In this document: piece after piece, positions 34,641-43,942 of the stretch
Numbering within the stretch: position 1 is the stretch's first letter
Layout: every line of letters begins with the position of its first letter
Origin: Paenibacillus sp. cl123
Lineage (GTDB): Bacteria > Bacillota > Bacilli > Paenibacillales > NBRC-103111
DNA length: 64,000 nucleotides
Reading direction: 5' to 3'
Assembly (NCBI RefSeq): GCF_900101595.1
Contig: NZ_FMYY01000019.1
Span: forward strand, 59,736 to 123,735
Notes under the pieces: generated by a model
What the model was told of the DNA's origin: nothing
What the model saw: the letters and a program-made list of their open reading frames with translations, nothing else
Database searches by the model: none
Program-made: the position numbers and the translations under genes

Positions 34641-35462
34641 ATGACACAGCCCAAAGATCAGGCCGAAACGGTCTGGGAGCGGCGGTTAAGCGGCAAGGTG
34701 GCTTTCATCACCGGCGGAGGCTCGGGGATCGGTAAGGCATCCGCTATTCTAATGGCGCGGCACGGCGCGAAGGTAGGCATTGTCGGACGGACGATGGACG
34801 AGCTGAAGGAAGTGCAGGCCGAGATCGAGAGCAGCGGCGGACAAGCTCTCCCGCTTGTTGCGGATATTTCGGTGCCGGAGGAGATCGAGAAAGCCATTGT
34901 CCAAACTGCGGAGAAATGGGGAAGACTCGACATCGTCTTCGCCAATGCCGGGATCAACGGCGTGCTGACCCCTATCGAGGACATGCAGGTCAGCGACTGG
35001 GAGACGGTCATCAATATCAACCTGAAGGGGACGTTCCTGACTGTCAAATACGCGGTGCCCTACCTGAAGAAAAACGGCGGCAGCGTCATCATCACAAGCT
35101 CCATTAACGGCAACCGGGTGTTCTCCAACTTCGGCTTCAGCGCGTACAGTACCTCCAAAGCGGGTCAGGTGGCATTCATGAAGATGGCCGCCATCGAGCT
35201 GGCCCAGTTCAAGATCCGCGTCAACGCCATCTGCCCGGGCGCTATCGAGACGAACATCGGGGAGAATACGAAGCAAACGCCGGAGCTTGAGGAAATCCGC
35301 ATACCGGTCGAATTTCCCGAAGGCAGCCAGCCGCTGGAGGACGGCCCGGGATCGGCGATGCAGGTCGCTCAATTGGCCCTGTTCCTCGGCTCGGACGAAT
35401 CCTCCCACATTACCGGCACAGACATTTATATCGACGGCGCCGAATCGCTGCTTCGCGGCTGA
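34641..35462 (+). CDS. Short-chain dehydrogenase/reductase (classical SDR)
   Basis: 273 residues. The Rossmann cofactor motif AFITGGGSGIGKAS is at about 22, with VADIS, the structural NAG motif FANAGINGVL, active-site Ser in SVIITSSINGN, the Tyr-Lys pair YSTSKAGQ and the downstream CPGAIETNI. NADP preference is suggested by the basic residue in GRTMDE. GGGAGG is about nine bases before the ATG. The gene is preceded by roughly 230 bases without any recognisable element and followed by a good terminator, so it is monocistronic. The substrate cannot be told. Confidence 0.92.
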   Translation: MTQPKDQAETVWERRLSGKVAFITGGGSGIGKASAILMARHGAKVGIVGRTMDELKEVQAEIESSGGQALPLVADISVPEEIEKAIVQTAEKWGRLDIVFANAGINGVLTPIEDMQVSDWETVININLKGTFLTVKYAVPYLKKNGGSVIITSSINGNRVFSNFGFSAYSTSKAGQVAFMKMAAIELAQFKIRVNAICPGAIETNIGENTKQTPELEEIRIPVEFPEGSQPLEDGPGSAMQVAQLALFLGSDESSHITGTDIYIDGAESLLRG

Positions 35463-35476
35463 CCGGCTCCTTTTCA

Positions 35477-35516
35477 GAGGCTGTCCCCTGCTGTATGGCG
35501 GACAGCCTCGTTTATT
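35477..35516 (+). terminator. Rho-independent terminator of the SDR gene
   Basis: GAGGCTGTCC (35477-35486) pairs perfectly with GGACAGCCTC (35500-35509), followed by GTTTATT. Confidence 0.8.
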
Positions 35517-35639
35517 GGATAACACAATATTTGTGACTAATTGAGGTTTCCCGTTGGCTGGAAGCCGAAGTGGTGACGGATGTTCCATGCAAAATCCCCT
35601 GGTTGGGTCGCCAGTCGCAAGTCGCCAGTCGGGAGTGTG

Positions 35640-35890
35640 TTGTACGGTTTTCCGCACACGTCTCCTATTTCGACCACCATACAGGAGCTTTTGTACGGTT
35701 TTCCGCATATCTCCCCTATTTCGACCACCAGACGGGAGTATTTGTACGGTTTTCCGCACATCTCCCCCTATTTCAACGCCGGACAGTAGCTTTTTGTACG
35801 GTTTTCCGCACAACTCTCCCTATTTCGACCACCAGACTGGACTATTTGTACGGTTTTCCGCACTTCTCCCCTATTGGCCGCCTGACACAT
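35640..35890. repeat. Tandem array of five 51-52-bp repeats
   Basis: Each unit begins TTGTACGGTTTTCCGCA and continues with a pyrimidine-rich block, CTATTTCGACCACC and a short variable end. Units start at 35640, 35691, 35742, 35794 and 35846 (periods 51, 51, 52, 52); the last is partial and degenerate. Copies differ by scattered substitutions. In copies 1 and 2 the CTCC(T/C) and (A/G)GGAG arms can pair (CTCCT/AGGAG; CTCCC/GGGAG), so a co-varying small hairpin is possible. Because 51 is a multiple of three, long repetitive reading frames appear in several frames on both strands; none has a ribosome site. Just before the array, GTCGCCAGTCG occurs twice, three bases apart (about 35608-35632). Confidence 0.9.
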
Positions 35891-35996
35891 CTTTACATCT
35901 TTACAATAAAAACATACAAGAACGGCACGGCGTTAACATTCCCTTCTTACACTGGAACAGGATACCTTACCTTAAGAAGAGGGAGTGACTTCGGAT

Positions 35997-38900
35997 TTGA
36001 ATAAAAAAGGAAAGACTATACTATCTCTGCTATTGGCCGGAGAGCTGATCGCAGGCTCTCTGCTGGCTGGCCAAGCGCCCGCGCGCGCCTCTGAGCCGCT
36101 GCCGCCGCCCGTCGCAGGAACGCCTTATACGGCCGAGGGCGGCTATGATGTGACGGTCCCTCATGTATTTATCCAACAGGTGTATGGCGGCGGCTTGTCA
36201 GCGGCAGCCGATGCGCCTGTTTCCCACGGCTTCATCGAATTGTACAATCCTACCGATCAGGATATCCCGCTGAACCAGTGGTCGCTTCATTACGCTTACA
36301 ATGACAAGAAGCTGGCGGCCAATCCCGAAGGGACGACTAGCCCGTGGCAGCAGCTGAACCTTACCGGGACGATCAAGGCCCGTTCTTCCTACCTCATAAC
36401 CGGCAAGCCAACGGGAGCGGCCGGCGCGGGCCTCAAGGTCGATCTCTCGTCCAAAAGCGATCAGAGCATCGACACCTTTATATACAATAAAGCCATGAAA
36501 GTCGCGCTGATGAGCAATCAGGCGCCGCTGACCGTGCCGCAGCCCTTCTCCCCCAACTTGAAGCCGGCCGGTTACGTGGATCTGGTCGGCGCAGCCGATA
36601 ATGATGCCGAGAGCGCCATCGACGGCTATGAGATCGCCTATCCTACGGGAAGCGCGGAAGGCAAGTCCAAGAAAAAAGGCATTGTCCGCAAAGCATTAAC
36701 CGACACGGACAATAACCAGGCCGATTTCCGGCAGATCGATTACAGCAGCGCCGATGCGGCCGAGCTGCTCAGGAGCGGCCCGCGGGGCGGAGTGGACGGC
36801 GCCTGGCCTTCCGCAGCCGTCGGCGTCTCGACGGACAAGCTGGCCGAAGCCTACGTCGGCTCCCCGTACTCCGTGACGCTGTCCGCTTACGGAGGCAAGC
36901 CTCCTTACAGCTTCCATGCGGAAGGGCTGCCGCCAGGGTTGTCGCTCGACAGCGCCGGCGGCCATATCCAAGGTCAGCCTATGGCAGGTACGGAGGGCAC
37001 GGCAGCCGTTACCGTGACGGTGTATGATAGTGCCGAGCCGCGGGCGCGCGGCACTCGTCTGCTGCCCTTGACCGTGCAGCCGGCCAAGCCTGCGCTTACT
37101 CCGGACAGCTTAAAGCTGGAGAAGATCGCCCACTACCAGGTCGGCGCTTCGAATAAAGACGGCGGCGTGGCCGAAATCGTCAAGTACAACAGCGACAACC
37201 GCAAGCTGTACATCGTAAGCGGGTCCGCCAATCCGCCCAGCCTGGACATCGTGCCTTTGACCGCCGGAGGAACGCTTGCGAAGGAGAAATCCGTGATGGT
37301 CAAGGAGCTTGCCGAGCAGAACGGCTTCCTCTTCGGCGACCTGACCAGCGTTGATGTGAATACGGCAACCAAGCGGATCGCCGTGGCCGTTCAGCATGCC
37401 GACCCGATGCAAGGCGGCAAGATTCTGCTGCTTGATTATGACGGAAATCCGGTTCAAGCCTATGATGCCGGCGTCCAGCCCGATATGGTGAAATTTACGG
37501 CTGACGGCAGGTACGTGCTGACGGCGAACGAAGCGGAACCCCGATCCGGACTGGAGGACCCTGAGGGAAGCGTCACGATCCTCGATACGCAGGAAGGCTC
37601 CGTGGTGCATGTAAAGTTCGATGATCCTGCGGTCATCGACGAAACGGTTCACATACGCGGAGCCGCAGACCCGGCCACAGGGATCATCACGGGAAGCGGA
37701 AGCAAGGCCGATGCCATTCGGGATCTGGAGCCGGAGTACATCGCCCTGTCTGCCGATGAAAGTCAAGCCTATGTATCCCTGCAGGAAAATAATGCGATCG
37801 CCGTGATCAATATAGCCAAGAAGAAGGTAACGGCCGTGCACGGACTCGGCTATAAAAATTTCAACGAGGCTCGCCATGCTCTGGATCTCGTGAAGGACGG
37901 AGCCATCAAGCTGGAGAACGCTCCTTTCTACGGCATGTACATGCCTGACGGCCTTGCCGCTCATCAGATCGGCGGCAAAACTTATCTGTTCACCGCCAAT
38001 GAAGGAGATGCCACGGAATGGCCCGGGAAGACCAATGCTATCAAGCTGGGCAAGCTGAAGACCTCTCTGAACCCGGATTCGGAGGCCGCCCTTTTCCTCG
38101 CCGGGAAAACAGCGTATGACAATCTGGAAGTTGTCAGCGATATGGACAAGGATGGCGTATACCTGTACGGGGGCCGTTCCTTCTCCATCTGGCATGCCGA
38201 CACCCTGGAGCAGGTTTATGACAGCGGCAGCGATTTCGAACGGATTACCGGGGAACGCCTGCCGGATTATTTCAATGCCAGCAACAGCAAGACGGAAATG
38301 GACGACCGCAGCACGAAAAAAGGACCGGAGCCGGAATATATCGCTGTCGGCGAGGTTGGCGGCAGGGTGCTGGCCTTCACGGGACTCGAGCGGATCGGCG
38401 GCGTGATGACCTATGATGTCACGGACCTGGCCCAGTCCCGGTTCGTGAACTATATCAATACGCGGGATTTCCAAGCCGGCCTGCATACCGACACCGGTCC
38501 GGAAGGCTTGGAATTCATCCCGGCGGCGGACAGCCCTACAGGGTTGCCCCTGCTGCTCGTCGCCAATGAAGTGGGCGGTACGATCGCCGTGCTCGAGCTG
38601 AAGACGCCGCGGATCAACCTGGATCAGACAGCGCTGAGCCTTCGGACCGGAGAGGCTGCTGTTAAGCTGAACGCCTCTGTGCTGGGCGGGTCCGACTCCG
38701 GTCTTGTCTGGCAATCATCCAGCCCGGCGGTAGCCCGTGTCGACCAAACCGGACATGTGACGCCGCTGTCCGGCGGCAAGGCCGTGATTACTGTCCGTAC
38801 GGCCGACGGCTACGCCGAGGCTCAGGCGGTCGTAACGGTTGCCGGCCCATGGAAGCTGACGGTCATGCATACGAATGATACACATGCTCATCTGGCTGAT

Positions 38901-41792
38901 GCGGCCCGGCGCGCCACCCTGGTGAACCAGATCCGCGAGGAAGGCGGCCGCAGCCTGCTGGTGGATGCCGGCGACGTATTTTCAGGAGACTTGTATTTCA
39001 CCAAGTGGATGGGGCTGGCCGACCTGGAGTTCATGAATCTGATGGGCTATGACGCCATGACCTTCGGCAATCATGAATTCGACCAAGGCACGCAGACACT
39101 CGCCGACTTCATCCGCGGAGCGAGATTTCCGCTGCTCAGCTCGAATATCGATTTTCAGGAGGATCCTGCGATCCGTCCTCTGCTGCGCGCGCCACGGGTG
39201 CTGGATACGCTGACTGCTCCTTCGGCCGATCACGCCGGCGTATATCCCTACATCGTGCTTGATGTAAACGGTCAGAAGGTCGGGGTGTTCGGGCTGACGA
39301 CCGAGGATACGAAGGAAACCTCGAGTCCGGGCAAGCTGGTCGCGTTCCGCCCGGCCAACGACGCTGCGGCGAAAACCGTGCAGGCCCTTCAGGCTGAAGG
39401 CATTCAGGTCATCATCGCCTTGTCCCATCTCGGCTACAACCGGGATCGGGAGCTGGCTGCCGCCGTACCGGGCATTGACGTGATCGTCGGCGGGCATACG
39501 CACACCAAGCTGGAGGCGCCTGTCGTGCTGACAAGCGAGGGGGCTGATCCTACCGTCATCGTGCAAGCCAACGAGTGGGGAAAATTTCTCGGTCGTCTGG
39601 ACGTAACATTCGACGAGCAGGGCGTCGTCATGACCGGACCGGAGCAGCTGCAGGGACGGCTTATCCCGGTGGACGCTTCCGTCGCCGAAGAGCCGGTCGC
39701 CAAGAGCAAGCTGAAGCCTTATAACGACGAGTTGGAGCTGCTCAAGCGGCAGAAGATCGGACAAGCCGGCGTGCTGCTCGACGGCAAGCGCGAGCATGTC
39801 CGCTCCCGCGAAACGAACCTGGGCAACTTCATCGCCGACGGCATGCTGGCCAAAGGCAAGGCGCTGAAGCAGGCGAACGTCGCGCTCATGAACGGGGGAG
39901 GCATCCGCGACTCCATCCAGCAGGGCGATATTACGATGGGGGCCTTGCGCACCGTTATGCCATTCGGCAATACGCTGTATGTGCTGGAGGTAACCGGACA
40001 GCAACTCAAGGCCGGATTGGAAAATGGCGTCAGCGGCGCCAAGCTGGCCGATCTCCCGGGCAAATTCCCGCAGGTCGCCGGCATGACCTTCAAGTGGGAC
40101 CCGGCTCAGCCGGCTGGGCAGAAGGTATATGATATCCGTATCCAAGAGGGAGACGGCTATGCGCCGTTGCGGCCGGACGGCACTTACCGGATCGCCACCA
40201 ACAGCTTTGTCGCGAGCGGCGGGGACGGTTATGCTTCGTTCGCCGAGGCGATCGCTCAAGGCCGGTATCATGAGGATCTCGGTTACCCGGATTATGAGAA
40301 CTTTATCGATCACATGAACTCGCTCGGCGGAATCATCGCCCCGTCCGTCGAAGGCCGGATTGTCGAGCAGGCCAAGCCTGCTACAAACACAGACACAGAT
40401 TCCGATGAAGAAGACACCGATACGACCTCCGGCAATGGCAGCAGCAGCGGCTCCGGCACGTCAGGCACGGGGACGGGGACGGGCGCGGGCACTGGCACGC
40501 CAACGTCTCCTGAGCCAAAACCGAACGCCGAAGGCAGCGTCCATAAGGCCGAATTGCCGGCCGGAGCGGCCGTTATCACACAGCAGCGGGATGCCTCAGG
40601 GCAAATGATTACATCGGCAGTCATCGGCTCCGAGGAGCTGAAGACGGCCTTAGCGCAAACGGCGGCCGGAGCCGGCAGCGGCCAGCAAGCGGAACTGCAT
40701 GTTCGCGTTCCGACCTCCGGGCAAGCCGAGGTCTCCCTGCCTGCCGAAGCGCTGGCAGCGGCCAGAGGCCAAGCAGACCGCACGGTTATCGCGATTCATA
40801 CGGAAACGGCCAGCTATCAGCTTCCGCTGCATATCCTGAAGCTGGACCAGCCGGAATGGCAGGGCTCCTTGAATCAAATGTCCGTTCATGTATCCATCAG
40901 CCCCGTTCGCGGAGAGCAGTTGCAGCAGCTCGAGCAAGCTGCAGGGGCGCTCCATGGCGACGCTGCGCTGGTAAACGGCACGGCCATCCATTTCGAGCTG
41001 ACGCTCCGGGAGGGCGGTCAGTCGAGGAGCCTGAATGACTTTGGCCAAACGTATGTCACACGCTCCATTCGTCTGCCTTCCCTGAGCGGGATGTCTTCGG
41101 CCACAGGAGTGATGTACGATCCGGCTTTGGGCTATCAATTCGTGCCGGGGGCAGCCAAAACCGTCGACGGCCGGCCCGTCTTCGAGCTCAAGCGTACCGG
41201 CAATAGTATCTACACCGTGTTGAACTACAAAAAGTCCTTCGCCGATCTGCAAGGACATTGGTCCCGAAGCGAGGTGGAATCTCTGGCCTCCAAGCTTATC
41301 GTACAGGGGGCAAACGACACGGATTACGCGCCCGACCGTACGATTACGAGAGCCGAGTTCACAGCTCTGGTCGTGCGCAGCCTCGGTCTCGCCGCGAACG
41401 GAGACGCGTCCTCTTTCACCGACATACCGGCCGATTCCTGGTTTGCCGGAGCTGTCGGAGCAGCCGTTAACCTGGGGCTGGTCGAGGGGCAGACGCCGAC
41501 TCTCTTTGCGCCGGATGCACAGATTACGCGCGCGGAGATGGCCGTTCTGATGATGCGCGCCATGCAGTTCGCAGACCGCACCTTGTCAGCCCCCCGTACG
41601 CAGGCTGAGGCCGCCTTCACGGATGCCTCCAGCATTCCGGACTGGGCGCAAGCATCCGCTGCATGGCTGGCAGACCAAGCGATTTTGCAAGGAGATGCAG
41701 CCGCAAAGCTGGCGCCTGCCGAACCGGCCACCCGCGCCGAAGCTGCCGCTGTTCTGCTTCGCGCCTTGAAGAAGCTCGGCTTCGTCAGCTGA
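35997..41792 (+). CDS. SLH-anchored surface protein with lamin-tail, propeller and 5'-nucleotidase domains
   Basis: 1,931 residues. A TTG at 35997 is preferred: it gives MNKKGKTILSLLLAGELIAG, a classic signal peptide, with GAGGGAG about 11 bases upstream; the in-frame GTG at 35985 overlaps the ribosome site. Order of domains (approximate): lamin-tail-like 45-160; He_PIG/Ig-like 280-355 (GGKPPYSFHAEGLPPGLSLD); a seven-bladed-propeller 'choice-of-anchor I' region 375-870; Big_2-like 880-950; metallophosphatase 955-1200 with LTVMHTNDTHAHLAD, VDAGDVFSGD, MTFGNHEFDQG and GGHTHTKLE; 5'-nucleotidase C-terminal 1255-1440 (NGGGIRDSIQQGDIT); a Ser/Gly/Thr linker near 1455-1505; an uncharacterised domain; and three SLH repeats from about 1750 that bind secondary cell-wall polymer. 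Probably hydrolyses extracellular nucleotides or cyclic nucleotides to scavenge phosphate and nucleosides. Confidence 0.9.
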   Translation: MNKKGKTILSLLLAGELIAGSLLAGQAPARASEPLPPPVAGTPYTAEGGYDVTVPHVFIQQVYGGGLSAAADAPVSHGFIELYNPTDQDIPLNQWSLHYAYNDKKLAANPEGTTSPWQQLNLTGTIKARSSYLITGKPTGAAGAGLKVDLSSKSDQSIDTFIYNKAMKVALMSNQAPLTVPQPFSPNLKPAGYVDLVGAADNDAESAIDGYEIAYPTGSAEGKSKKKGIVRKALTDTDNNQADFRQIDYSSADAAELLRSGPRGGVDGAWPSAAVGVSTDKLAEAYVGSPYSVTLSAYGGKPPYSFHAEGLPPGLSLDSAGGHIQGQPMAGTEGTAAVTVTVYDSAEPRARGTRLLPLTVQPAKPALTPDSLKLEKIAHYQVGASNKDGGVAEIVKYNSDNRKLYIVSGSANPPSLDIVPLTAGGTLAKEKSVMVKELAEQNGFLFGDLTSVDVNTATKRIAVAVQHADPMQGGKILLLDYDGNPVQAYDAGVQPDMVKFTADGRYVLTANEAEPRSGLEDPEGSVTILDTQEGSVVHVKFDDPAVIDETVHIRGAADPATGIITGSGSKADAIRDLEPEYIALSADESQAYVSLQENNAIAVINIAKKKVTAVHGLGYKNFNEARHALDLVKDGAIKLENAPFYGMYMPDGLAAHQIGGKTYLFTANEGDATEWPGKTNAIKLGKLKTSLNPDSEAALFLAGKTAYDNLEVVSDMDKDGVYLYGGRSFSIWHADTLEQVYDSGSDFERITGERLPDYFNASNSKTEMDDRSTKKGPEPEYIAVGEVGGRVLAFTGLERIGGVMTYDVTDLAQSRFVNYINTRDFQAGLHTDTGPEGLEFIPAADSPTGLPLLLVANEVGGTIAVLELKTPRINLDQTALSLRTGEAAVKLNASVLGGSDSGLVWQSSSPAVARVDQTGHVTPLSGGKAVITVRTADGYAEAQAVVTVAGPWKLTVMHTNDTHAHLADAARRATLVNQIREEGGRSLLVDAGDVFSGDLYFTKWMGLADLEFMNLMGYDAMTFGNHEFDQGTQTLADFIRGARFPLLSSNIDFQEDPAIRPLLRAPRVLDTLTAPSADHAGVYPYIVLDVNGQKVGVFGLTTEDTKETSSPGKLVAFRPANDAAAKTVQALQAEGIQVIIALSHLGYNRDRELAAAVPGIDVIVGGHTHTKLEAPVVLTSEGADPTVIVQANEWGKFLGRLDVTFDEQGVVMTGPEQLQGRLIPVDASVAEEPVAKSKLKPYNDELELLKRQKIGQAGVLLDGKREHVRSRETNLGNFIADGMLAKGKALKQANVALMNGGGIRDSIQQGDITMGALRTVMPFGNTLYVLEVTGQQLKAGLENGVSGAKLADLPGKFPQVAGMTFKWDPAQPAGQKVYDIRIQEGDGYAPLRPDGTYRIATNSFVASGGDGYASFAEAIAQGRYHEDLGYPDYENFIDHMNSLGGIIAPSVEGRIVEQAKPATNTDTDSDEEDTDTTSGNGSSSGSGTSGTGTGTGAGTGTPTSPEPKPNAEGSVHKAELPAGAAVITQQRDASGQMITSAVIGSEELKTALAQTAAGAGSGQQAELHVRVPTSGQAEVSLPAEALAAARGQADRTVIAIHTETASYQLPLHILKLDQPEWQGSLNQMSVHVSISPVRGEQLQQLEQAAGALHGDAALVNGTAIHFELTLREGGQSRSLNDFGQTYVTRSIRLPSLSGMSSATGVMYDPALGYQFVPGAAKTVDGRPVFELKRTGNSIYTVLNYKKSFADLQGHWSRSEVESLASKLIVQGANDTDYAPDRTITRAEFTALVVRSLGLAANGDASSFTDIPADSWFAGAVGAAVNLGLVEGQTPTLFAPDAQITRAEMAVLMMRAMQFADRTLSAPRTQAEAAFTDASSIPDWAQASAAWLADQAILQGDAAAKLAPAEPATRAEAAAVLLRALKKLGFVS

Positions 41793-41831
41793 GGTTCCAT
41801 CACGCGATCTGAACCGGCAATTATATATAGG

Positions 41832-41865
41832 TATGGCCATCCCTCGCGGGATGGCCATATTTTCT
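41832..41865 (+). terminator. Rho-independent terminator of the nucleotidase gene
   Basis: TATGGCCATCCC (41832-41843) and GGGATGGCCATA (41848-41859) form a 12-bp perfect stem with a TCGC loop, followed by TTTTCTATT. From here to 42162 no gene is evident. Confidence 0.9.
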
Positions 41866-42096
41866 ATTCGTTTTGCCGGTCATATGCCCGGACGTCTCTG
41901 CTCCCTCCATCCTAGATTCCAGGAAATCATCCCCTCTCCCCTAGTAATTCCACTTCTTGATATAGCGGTCATCCTGCGGACTGCCGTCCAACCAAGAAAA
42001 TTTCTTTACTGGTCCTAGAACATTGGCATATAATGACTTTATTCGACATATTTCTCGATTAATTTGACATTTTTCGAGCTTTCCTAAAAAGGGGTG

Positions 42097-42120
42097 GATA
42101 ACGAATATTGGCGATAACGA
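42097..42120 (+). promoter_or_regulatory. Paired GATAACGA direct repeats upstream of the chemoreceptor
   Basis: The octamer GATAACGA occurs at 42097-42104 and 42113-42120, 16 bases apart, about 45-65 bases before the chemoreceptor start. It may be a regulator site; the local GCGATAAC also vaguely resembles a SigD -10, but no matching -35 is at the right distance. Confidence 0.25.
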
Positions 42121-42162
42121 TTTGCGTTTTGCTAGGTTAACTACAACTTTTGGAGGGTACAT

Positions 42163-43731
42163 ATGAAAATCTCGACATTATTGAAGTGCATCGGCATCTC
42201 GTTTATCCTGCTGTCGGCTCTGCTCCTCGTGTCCGCGTTTTTGCTGCGGGCAGACTACCTGAATTTCAAAGAGGCCGTAAACAAACAGGCGGAATTCAAG
42301 CAACTCGGATTTGATTTATCCAATTCATCCGATTATTTGACTAACGAGGCCAGGCAATATGTCCTATTCAGGGATAAGGTCCACTACAACAATTATTGGC
42401 GAGAAGTTAACGAAACCAAATCGCGAGACCGAGTTATCGCAAGGCTAGAAGAATTAAACGCTCCCAAAGAAGAGCTCGACTTCCTCCAAGAAGCAAAAAA
42501 TAAGTCCGAAATTTTGGTCCAGACGGAGAACGCAGCGTTCAAAGCCGTTGAGCAAGGCGACCTTGATAAAGCGCGTAACCTGATGTTTGACGAACAATAC
42601 GCCACAAGCAAACAAAGTATTTCCGGGCAAATTCAAAAGTTTCAGGATAAAATGAATGCGCGTGCGCACAAAGAAACGCTTTCCGCTGAAAGCTCTTTCT
42701 ACAGATACCTGTATGTGGTGATCGTTATCATTTGTATCGTTGCCGTCTGCATGCCGGCTTCCGTATTCCTGCTTATCCGAAAGCTGCGTCCGCTGAATCT
42801 TGTTCTGGATAAACTTCGTGAATTGTCAGAAAATAAAGGCGATTTGACCGTGAGGCTGCCGGATTTGGGGCGGGATGAAATTGGCCAGCTATCCAAATCC
42901 TTTAATATCATGCTGGAGAATTACCGATCTTTCATGAGCCATATTCGGGAATCTGCTCATCATTTAGGTGCGGCTTCCCAGCAAATTTCCGCTTCAACGG
43001 AAGAAATTGCCGCAGGTAGTGTGAGTCAGGCTACAGAAGCCCAAAGCATCAACGAATTGTTAAAAGAGCTTTCCACCAGTATGGAGTCTATTGCGAAACA
43101 TTCGGAAGAAGTTGCCGGTCTTTCCGATAGCACAGCGCAAAAAGCCACGGAAGGCAATACGATTATCGGCAATTCGCTGGAGGCGATGGAGCAGCTGGAG
43201 AAACAGGTGACGAAACTTACTGAATATTCCGACAAAATCGGACAAATCACGGAAGTGATCGATGAGATTGCCGACCAAACCAATCTTCTCGCCCTTAACG
43301 CCGCGATAGAAGCGGCCCGGGCCGGCGAGCAGGGACGAGGCTTTGCGGTCGTCGCCGATGAAGTACGAAAACTTGCCGAACGCAGCACCCAAGCTACGAA
43401 AGAGATTACTCATATTATTAAAGTGATGCAGGATCACATTACGAAAAGCTCGCATTCGGCTGCTGAAAGCATGTCGAATTCCCGGAAAAGCGGGCAAGCG
43501 TTCGATCATATTCTGAAGATGGTCAACGACGTCGCGGCCAAAGTGGCGGAAATCGCCGCCGCTACGGAAGAGCAGACTGCGCAATCGGTTGTTATCCTCA
43601 CTTCCGTGGAGACCATTGCGGCAGGCAGCGAGGAATCCGCTGCCGCTTCCCAGGAAACGGCGGCCGCCACGCAAACCTTGGCCAAGCTGTCCGAGCAGTT
43701 GAATACATCGGTTTCCGCATTCACTTTGTAA
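42163..43731 (+). CDS. Methyl-accepting chemotaxis protein
   Basis: 522 residues. Membrane helices at about 8-29 and 182-206 bracket an all-helical (four-helix-bundle type) periplasm-facing sensor with FRDKVHYNNYWREVNETKSR. A HAMP domain (about 208-262) and a long signalling coiled coil follow, with the invariant hairpin tip IDEIADQTNLLALNAAIEAA RAGEQGRGFAVVADEVRKLAE. Methylation-helix Gln/Glu pairs flank it. GGAGGG lies seven bases before the ATG. No CheR-tethering pentapeptide is at the C-terminus (ends SAFTL). It reports an unknown ligand to CheA and is monocistronic. Confidence 0.95.
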   Translation: MKISTLLKCIGISFILLSALLLVSAFLLRADYLNFKEAVNKQAEFKQLGFDLSNSSDYLTNEARQYVLFRDKVHYNNYWREVNETKSRDRVIARLEELNAPKEELDFLQEAKNKSEILVQTENAAFKAVEQGDLDKARNLMFDEQYATSKQSISGQIQKFQDKMNARAHKETLSAESSFYRYLYVVIVIICIVAVCMPASVFLLIRKLRPLNLVLDKLRELSENKGDLTVRLPDLGRDEIGQLSKSFNIMLENYRSFMSHIRESAHHLGAASQQISASTEEIAAGSVSQATEAQSINELLKELSTSMESIAKHSEEVAGLSDSTAQKATEGNTIIGNSLEAMEQLEKQVTKLTEYSDKIGQITEVIDEIADQTNLLALNAAIEAARAGEQGRGFAVVADEVRKLAERSTQATKEITHIIKVMQDHITKSSHSAAESMSNSRKSGQAFDHILKMVNDVAAKVAEIAAATEEQTAQSVVILTSVETIAAGSEESAAASQETAAATQTLAKLSEQLNTSVSAFTL

Positions 43732-43816
43732 ATCCTATCCTAAGCATAAAGCTGCTGCCAATCAGCTTGTTTTCACCCTGATGACCTCTTACTCTCTGGG
43801 GATCACTTCCGGGAAA

Positions 43817-43851
43817 GCTTTCAGGGCACCCTCAGCAGGTGCCCTGAAAGC
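43817..43851. repeat. Perfect 14-bp inverted repeat between converging genes
   Basis: GCTTTCAGGGCACC (43817-43830) pairs with 43838-43851 around a 7-base loop. It stands between the converging chemoreceptor (+) and secreted protein (-) and probably serves as a 3' end for both. No T-run follows on either strand. Confidence 0.65.
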
Positions 43852-43942
43852 AAGGAAGGAGGTTCATTTTTTCGCGGGCTGCGGCAAGGCAAGCCCATGA
43901 TTTTCCGACTTACTATTCCGTACTTCCGTTCGGGCGCTTTCA

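Noticed and set aside
35540..35900. CRISPR array
   Set aside because: Units are contiguous tandem repeats with no unique spacers between conserved repeats, and no cas genes are nearby.
34749..35988. Long repetitive ORFs on both strands (up to 354 codons) over the 51-bp array
   Set aside because: The near multiple-of-three period keeps frames open; no ribosome sites, and the minus-strand frame runs antisense through the SDR gene.
37110..40313. Minus-strand ORFs of 534 and 443 codons opposite the nucleotidase gene
   Set aside because: Shadow frames of a clearly coding plus-strand gene; His/Arg/Gln-rich, no family resemblance.
42060..42095. TTGACA as -35 of the chemoreceptor promoter
   Set aside because: TTGACA is present near 42064, but no -10-like hexamer occurs at 16-18 bases downstream.
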